Assembly: GCA_017557265.1 (NCBI GenBank)
Contig: JAFZAM010000204.1
Coordinates: 1 to 10,969 of the forward strand
Length of the DNA: 10,969 nt
Source: Oscillospiraceae bacterium
GTDB taxonomy: Bacteria > Bacillota > Clostridia > Oscillospirales > Oscillospiraceae
Reading direction: 5' to 3'
Part shown: piece after piece, positions 6,792-10,969 of the stretch
Layout: each line of letters starts with the position of its first letter
Numbering within the stretch: the stretch's first letter is position 1
Position numbers and translations under genes: made by a program
The notes under the pieces: model-generated
What the model saw: only the letters and a program-made list of their open reading frames with translations
Database searches by the model: none
What the model was told of the DNA's origin: nothing

Positions 6792-8135
6792 ATGGACGAA
6801 CTGCTTTCCAGACAGATACCGTACAGCGCCGAGGCCGAGCAGGCCGTTCTCGGCTCCATGCTCATCGACAGCCGCTGCGTGGCTGACGTCATGACGAAAC
6901 TGCGCGCAGACGACTTCTATATCGCTCAGAATAAGGAGATATTCGAGGTCATCTCGACTATGTTCAATTATTCTCAGACGATAGACCCCGTCACCGTGCT
7001 CGACGGGATGCGTCAGCACGGAGTCTACCGTGAGGAGACCTCGCGGCAGTACCTCATGGAGCTCATGAGCATAACACCGACAGCCGCGAACGTCATGAAC
7101 TATGCCGGCATTGTGAAGGAGAAATCTCTCCTGCGCAGCATAGGCGAGACGGCAGCGCATATCTCCACGCTCGTCAGCGAGGGCGTCGGGGATTCCGGCG
7201 AGGTCCTCGAGATAGCCGAGCGCGAGATATACAACATCCGGCAGGGCAGAGGCTCGGCCGGCCTCGAGTCGGCTCAGGTCATCGCCGGAGAGGTGTGGAA
7301 GCACCTCGGCGAGCTCGCGGCCAACGGCGGCGTCATCCCCGGACTTCCGACCGGCGTGCCTGACCTCGACGACGTGCTGACGGGCCTTAACAAATCCGAC
7401 CTTATCCTGCTTGCCTCCCGTCCCGGCATGGGCAAGACGAGCTTCGCCCTCAATATCGCGGTCAACGTCTCGCAGAAGACGGACGCGAGCATAGCCGTAT
7501 TCTCGCTCGAAATGTCCAAAGAGCAGCTTGTGACGAGGCTCATTTCCTCGCTCGCCTCCGTAAACAGCAAGAAGCTCCTTACCGGCCGTCTCAACGACGA
7601 AGAATGGAAGCGCATCGCGCAGGCCGCCGGCATGCTCAGCAAGACCGGTCTCCTTATCGACGACAACTCCATGCTGACCGTCTCCGATATAAACGCCGAG
7701 TGCCGCAGAGTCCAGAATCTCGGCCTCGTCATTATCGACTACCTGCAGCTGATGAGCACCGCCTCCGGGACTAACGCCGAGAGCAGACAGCAGACCGTCA
7801 GCGAGATGTCGCGCATGCTGAAGATAATGGCCAAGGAGCTCAACGTCCCCGTCATATGCTGCTGCCAGCTCTCGCGAGCCAGCGCGCAGAGAACGGAAAA
7901 GCGACCGATACTCTCCGACCTTCGCGAATCCGGCTCTCTCGAGCAGGACGCGGATATAGTCCTCGGCCTTTACAGAGAGGACTACTTTAACCGCGAGGCC
8001 GAATCCCATAACGTCGCCGAGTGCATCGTGCTGAAAAACAGACACGGCAACACCGGCACCGTCAAGCTCCTCTGGGAGCCCGAATTCACTCGCTTCCAGG
8101 CCCTTGACACGACTCACGAGGAAGAATCGTATTGA
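6792..8135 (+). CDS. dnaB: Replicative DNA helicase DnaB (DnaC of Bacillus)
   Basis: Hexameric ATP-driven 5'-to-3' helicase that unwinds DNA at the replication fork and recruits primase. The N-terminal helical domain (about 1-150) begins with PYSAEAEQAVLGSML, typical of DnaB. The RecA-like domain carries Walker A SRPGMGKT (209-216), Walker B LVIIDYLQLM (312-321), the block DLRESGSLEQDADIV, and KNRHGNTG near R417, which includes the arginine-finger region. Its 447 residues are normal, and there is no sign of an intein, a frequent insertion in this family. The Shine-Dalgarno is modest (AGGA at 6777-6780, 11 nt upstream), so it may rely partly on translation of rplI, which ends 8 bases before. 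Of 29 isoleucine codons, 13 are ATA by hand count. The stop overlaps the tilS start. Confidence 0.98.
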   Translation: MDELLSRQIPYSAEAEQAVLGSMLIDSRCVADVMTKLRADDFYIAQNKEIFEVISTMFNYSQTIDPVTVLDGMRQHGVYREETSRQYLMELMSITPTAANVMNYAGIVKEKSLLRSIGETAAHISTLVSEGVGDSGEVLEIAEREIYNIRQGRGSAGLESAQVIAGEVWKHLGELAANGGVIPGLPTGVPDLDDVLTGLNKSDLILLASRPGMGKTSFALNIAVNVSQKTDASIAVFSLEMSKEQLVTRLISSLASVNSKKLLTGRLNDEEWKRIAQAAGMLSKTGLLIDDNSMLTVSDINAECRRVQNLGLVIIDYLQLMSTASGTNAESRQQTVSEMSRMLKIMAKELNVPVICCCQLSRASAQRTEKRPILSDLRESGSLEQDADIVLGLYREDYFNREAESHNVAECIVLKNRHGNTGTVKLLWEPEFTRFQALDTTHEEESY

Positions 8136-9505
8136 CTGATAAATGCGGGCTGAAGAAGGCCGTCGAGCTCATAGACAAGTATAGGATGCTCGACGGAGCG
8201 AAGAAGGTGCTCTGCGCGGTCTCCGGCGGGGCGGATTCGATGTGCCTGCTCGTATTCCTCAGCGAGATACTTCCGGAGCGCGGCATCGAGCTCGCCGCCG
8301 CTCATTTCAATCACAAGCTCCGCGGAGACGAAAGCGATCGCGACGAGCGTTTCGTCCGCGACTTTTGTCAAAGCAGAGGCATAGAGCTCGCCGTCGGATC
8401 GGCCGACGTCGCGCTCTATGCTAAAGAGAACGGGCTGTCCGTCGAGGAGTCCGCGCGTGACGCGCGGTACGAATTCCTCGAGACGACGGCTTCTGAGCTC
8501 GGCGCGCAGCGCATCGCCACGGCGCATAACTCCGACGATCAGCTTGAGACCATATTGATGAACCTCGCCCGCGGCTCGGGCACGCGCGGCCTTGCCGGCA
8601 TCCCGCCGGTCAGAGACAGATTCATTCGTCCGCTTCTCGCGGTGAGCAGGGAAGAGATAATCGATTTTCTCGCTTCGCGCGGTGTATCTCACGTCGAGGA
8701 TTCGACGAACGAACTCGACGACGCGACGAGAAACGAAGTACGACATAAGGTCGTTCCGGCGCTCAAGAATATCTTTCCCTATATATCCGACAACGCTTTC
8801 AGGGCTTCGACGCTTGTACGCGCCGACGCCGAATATCTCGATCGGGTCGCGCTGGAAAAGCTCGCCGGTTGTCCCCGCGAAAACGACGAGATCGTTTTAA
8901 ATGCCGAAGTGTTATCCGCAGTTCCCGCTCCCGTATCGTCAAGGCTCGTTATGCTCGCGGCGAAGAGCCTCGGAGCGGGATTGTCCGAAGCTCACGTCGA
9001 GAGCGTTCTGAAGCTCGCGGGATCGGATCAGCCCTCGGCTTCCGTCTCGCTGCCCGGCGGTCTGCGGGCTTACAGAAACTATTCGGAGCTTCGCATATCC
9101 TCCGACGCGCCTTCCGTACGAACGTTCCCGGATACGGAACCGGAGCCCGGCCGGTGGACGGAGATAAAGGAGCTCGGCCTTGCGTTCGGGCTGTTCGATA
9201 CGCCCGACGAGGCAAAAATTAACGGAGCGTTCAATATTTTTCTATTCAAAAAAGAAGCTGTCTGTGGTAGAATTCATGTCAGGCCGCGAAAAACCGGCGA
9301 CTCGCTCAAGCTTTCCGCCCGCGGCTGCAGGAAGACCTTAAAGAAGCTTTTTATAGAAAAAAAGATACCCCTTTCGGAGCGCGAGCTCGTATACGTCGCC
9401 GCCGACGATTCCGGAGTCCTCTGCGTCGAGGGCTTCGGGACGGACGTCCGCGCCGCGTGCGGCAAGCTCGACGAAGCCGTCGTTCTGGCGGTCAAAAACA
9501 TATGA
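8132..9505 (+). CDS. tilS: tRNA(Ile)-lysidine synthetase
   Basis: Uses ATP and lysine to turn the wobble C34 of tRNA-Ile(CAU) into lysidine, so the tRNA is charged with Ile and reads AUA instead of AUG. The PP-loop SGGADS is at residues 31-36; HFNHKLRGDESDRDERFV, ARDARYEFL, AHNSDDQLETILMNLARGSG and RGLAGIPPVR follow as in TilS. The C-terminal domain is present (RPRKTGDSLKL through KTLKKLFIEKKIP, about 384-415). At 457 residues it is full length. The start is TTG at 8132-8134, overlapping the dnaB stop (TTGA), with AGGAAG (8119-8124) 7 nt upstream; coupled translation is likely. A patch at 9214-9275 is AT-rich, about one-third GC by hand count, and contains a candidate promoter for hpt-ftsH. 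Confidence 0.96.
   Translation: MTDKCGLKKAVELIDKYRMLDGAKKVLCAVSGGADSMCLLVFLSEILPERGIELAAAHFNHKLRGDESDRDERFVRDFCQSRGIELAVGSADVALYAKENGLSVEESARDARYEFLETTASELGAQRIATAHNSDDQLETILMNLARGSGTRGLAGIPPVRDRFIRPLLAVSREEIIDFLASRGVSHVEDSTNELDDATRNEVRHKVVPALKNIFPYISDNAFRASTLVRADAEYLDRVALEKLAGCPRENDEIVLNAEVLSAVPAPVSSRLVMLAAKSLGAGLSEAHVESVLKLAGSDQPSASVSLPGGLRAYRNYSELRISSDAPSVRTFPDTEPEPGRWTEIKELGLAFGLFDTPDEAKINGAFNIFLFKKEAVCGRIHVRPRKTGDSLKLSARGCRKTLKKLFIEKKIPLSERELVYVAADDSGVLCVEGFGTDVRAACGKLDEAVVLAVKNI
9245..9273 (+). promoter_or_regulatory. Candidate internal promoter in tilS driving hpt-ftsH
   Basis: TTCAAA (9245-9250), a 17-base spacer and TAGAAT (9268-9273) preceded by TGG make an extended -10 promoter; each hexamer is close to consensus (4/6 and 5/6). 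It stands out as an AT-rich patch in a GC-rich gene and is about 260 bases upstream of hpt. The call is inference from sequence only. Confidence 0.4.
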
Positions 9506-9533
9506 CCCGCTGTACGGGCCGGAGGCTTAAGTC

Positions 9534-10076
9534 ATGATGGATAAAGACATAGCGTTCGTTATCAAGTCCGAGGAGGAGATCGCCGCCCGCGTCGCCGAGC
9601 TCGCCGACGTCCTCAACAAGCAGTATAAGGACAAGGACACCGTGTTCATCGGCGTACTGAAGGGCTCGTTCATCTTCATGGCCGATCTTATGCGTAAGAT
9701 AGACCTCTACTGCGACATCGATTTCATGGCGGTCTCGTCCTACGGCTCCGGCTCCGTCACGAGCGGCCAGATAAAGATAACCAAGGACCTGACGCTCGAT
9801 ATCAAGGGCCGCCACGTAGTCGTCATCGAGGATATCCTCGACAGCGGACTGACGCTCGATTATCTGAAGAAATACCTCATGACCAAGGAGCCCGCGTCGC
9901 TCTCCGTGTGCGCGCTCCTCGACAAGAAGGCCCGCCGTCAGGTGGACGTCGGAGTCGACCTCATCGGCTTCAATATCCCCGACGCGTTCGCCGTCGGCTA
10001 CGGCCTCGACTACGCGCAGAAATACAGAAATCTCCCGTATATAGGCGTCCTCAAGCCGTCCGTATACTCCAAGTAA
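9534..10076 (+). CDS. hpt: Hypoxanthine phosphoribosyltransferase
   Basis: Purine salvage enzyme that transfers phosphoribose from PRPP to hypoxanthine (often also guanine), giving IMP or GMP in the cytoplasm. The type I phosphoribosyltransferase PRPP loop VVVIEDILDSGLT is at residues 95-107, with the acidic pair E99/D100. VLKGSFIFMADL and the flexible-loop block SSYGSGSVTSGQIKI are typical of bacterial HPRT, as is GYGLDYAQKYRNLPYIGVL near the C-terminus. Its 180 residues are normal. GGAGG (9521-9525) is 8 nt before the ATG at 9534; a second ATG at 9537 is possible. It lies 28 bases after tilS and 49 before ftsH, the same order as tilS-hprT-ftsH in Bacillus, where TilS and HprT have been reported to act together on ftsH expression. 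Confidence 0.97.
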   Translation: MMDKDIAFVIKSEEEIAARVAELADVLNKQYKDKDTVFIGVLKGSFIFMADLMRKIDLYCDIDFMAVSSYGSGSVTSGQIKITKDLTLDIKGRHVVVIEDILDSGLTLDYLKKYLMTKEPASLSVCALLDKKARRQVDVGVDLIGFNIPDAFAVGYGLDYAQKYRNLPYIGVLKPSVYSK

Positions 10077-10087
10077 TCCTCTTGATC

Positions 10088-10107
10088 CTGCGGCTGCGAA
10101 GCCGCGG
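10088..10107 (+). other. GNRA-capped RNA hairpin between hpt and ftsH
   Basis: CTGCGGCT (10088-10095) pairs with AGCCGCGG (10100-10107), with one G-U pair, around a GCGA tetraloop (10096-10099). No T-run follows, so it is not an intrinsic terminator. It sits immediately upstream of the ftsH Shine-Dalgarno (AAAGGAAG, 10108-10115) and may stabilise a processed end or influence ftsH translation. Confidence 0.5.
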
Positions 10108-10125
10108 AAAGGAAGTACACGCCGT

Positions 10126-10969
10126 TTGAATACCAAGAACAGAAAATCCCGGGATATAGGCTTTTACGTCCTCATTTTCGTCATTCTGATCGCGGTCATC
10201 TTCATCCTGTTCTCGTCCAAGTCGAGCGACAAGATGACCTATTCCGAGATACGCGACCTCTTCAGAGACGAGCAGGTGACGAGCTTCGTCATCGAGGACA
10301 GAGTCCTTACTATGAACCTCAAGGAGCCGGTGAACGGCCGCATGGTCCTGACCTACGACCTTTACAGCTTTGAGGTCTTCTATGCCGACATGAACGATCT
10401 CGTCGAGCAGCAGTACGCCGACGGGATACTCGAATACTACAGCTACGACAGAGGCTGGGAGGCCCCGTGGTGGCTAACGTTCGCGCCGTATCTGCTGCTT
10501 ATCGTCGGATTCATCGTCGTATGGATCGTCATGATGAACAGAGGCGGCGGAGACAAGACCGCCATGCGCTTCGGCAAGGCGCGCGCCCGCGTTGCCTCCG
10601 GGGACAACAAGGTGACGTTCAAAGACGTCGCCGGCGCCAACGAGGAAAAGGCCGAGCTCGAGGAGATAGTCGAATTTCTCCGCGACCCGCGCAGGTTCAT
10701 CGACCTCGGCGCCCGCATCCCAAAGGGCGTGCTGCTTGTAGGCCCTCCGGGAACCGGTAAGACCCTGCTTGCAAAGGCCGTCGCGGGAGAGTCGGGCGTT
10801 CAGTTCCTCTCCATTTCCGGCTCCGACTTCGTCGAACTTTACGTCGGCGTCGGCGCCTCGCGCGTAAGAGACCTCTTCGAGCAGGCCAAGAAGGCCGCTC
10901 CCTCGATAATCTTCATCGACGAGATAGACGCCGTCGGCCGACAGAGAGGCGTGGGCCTCGGCGGCGGAC
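10126..10969 (+). CDS. ftsH: ATP-dependent zinc metalloprotease FtsH, N-terminal part (3' end outside window)
   Basis: Membrane-anchored AAA protease that degrades misfolded membrane proteins and short-lived regulators. The visible 281 codons show membrane helix 1 (about 12-29), an extracytoplasmic domain (about 30-112), helix 2 (about 115-137), and then the AAA domain: VTFKDVAGANEEKAELEEIV, IPKGVLLVGPPGTGKT with Walker A at 206-213, SGSDFVELYVGVGASRVRDLF, and Walker B IIFIDEID at 261-268. The second-region-of-homology arginines and the HEXXH zinc protease motif lie beyond the window. The only sensible start is TTG at 10126-10128; AAAGGAAG (10108-10115) ends 10 nt before it, and no ATG or GTG lies in frame between it and the hpt stop. 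It is probably co-transcribed with hpt. Confidence 0.97.
   Translation, partial: MNTKNRKSRDIGFYVLIFVILIAVIFILFSSKSSDKMTYSEIRDLFRDEQVTSFVIEDRVLTMNLKEPVNGRMVLTYDLYSFEVFYADMNDLVEQQYADGILEYYSYDRGWEAPWWLTFAPYLLLIVGFIVVWIVMMNRGGGDKTAMRFGKARARVASGDNKVTFKDVAGANEEKAELEEIVEFLRDPRRFIDLGARIPKGVLLVGPPGTGKTLLAKAVAGESGVQFLSISGSDFVELYVGVGASRVRDLFEQAKKAAPSIIFIDEIDAVGRQRGVGLGGG

Noticed and set aside
6786..8117. A 443-codon open frame on the minus strand almost exactly opposite dnaB
   Set aside because: Its protein has no recognisable family, while dnaB is certain. In these genes the codons that would make antisense stops (CTA, TTA, TCA) are avoided, so long mirror frames arise by chance.
1..10969. Recurring GAGCTC/GCCGAG words that look like dispersed repeats
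   Set aside because: They fall in frame as common Glu-Leu and Ala-Glu codon pairs in a GC-rich genome, without spacing or conserved flanks.

Overview
The window carries core bacterial genes in an arrangement typical of Bacillota. The best guess is a GC-rich member of the class Clostridia. This rests on the gene order gdpP-rplI-dnaB and tilS-hpt-ftsH, both familiar from Bacillota, on UUG/GUG starts behind good Shine-Dalgarno sequences, and on short, AT-rich intergenic DNA between GC-rich genes. The genus cannot be named from sequence reading alone.

Layout. Positions 1-680 (+) hold the 3' part of asnS (asparaginyl-tRNA synthetase). Its intrinsic terminator lies at 736-787, inside the coding sequence of the next, convergent gene. 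Positions 677-1900 (-) encode an 11-helix sodium-dependent (NSS family) transporter. Positions 1951-4137 (-) encode a three-part sugar-phosphate nucleotidyltransferase: a catalytic NTP-transferase domain, left-handed beta-helix hexapeptide repeats, and a phosphomannomutase-like C-terminal half that has lost its catalytic motifs. A long imperfect inverted repeat (1886-1936) sits between these two minus-strand genes and covers the transporter start. Positions 4138-4307 are a divergent, AT-rich control region with an extended -10 promoter for the rightward genes and a pair of mutually exclusive hairpins.

From 4308 to the right edge runs one tightly packed plus-strand cluster: gdpP (membrane c-di-AMP phosphodiesterase), rplI (ribosomal protein L9), dnaB (replicative helicase), tilS (tRNA-Ile lysidine synthetase), hpt (hypoxanthine phosphoribosyltransferase) and ftsH (membrane AAA protease, cut by the window end). 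Spacings are +4, +8, -4 (overlap), +28 and +49 bases. In Bacillus subtilis the two trios gdpP-rplI-dnaB(dnaC) and tilS-hprT-ftsH are separate loci; here they are joined end to end at an overlapping dnaB/tilS junction. An AT-rich patch late in tilS looks like an internal promoter that could drive hpt and ftsH on their own.

This is mostly housekeeping DNA. I see no mobile element, CRISPR array, tRNA/rRNA gene or defence cassette. The points worth a second look are the degenerate mutase domain, the terminator written inside a convergent coding region, the inverted repeat over the transporter start, a His-to-Asn change in the GdpP substrate motif, and unusually heavy use of the AUA isoleucine codon in GC-rich genes next to tilS, whose product is needed to read that codon.
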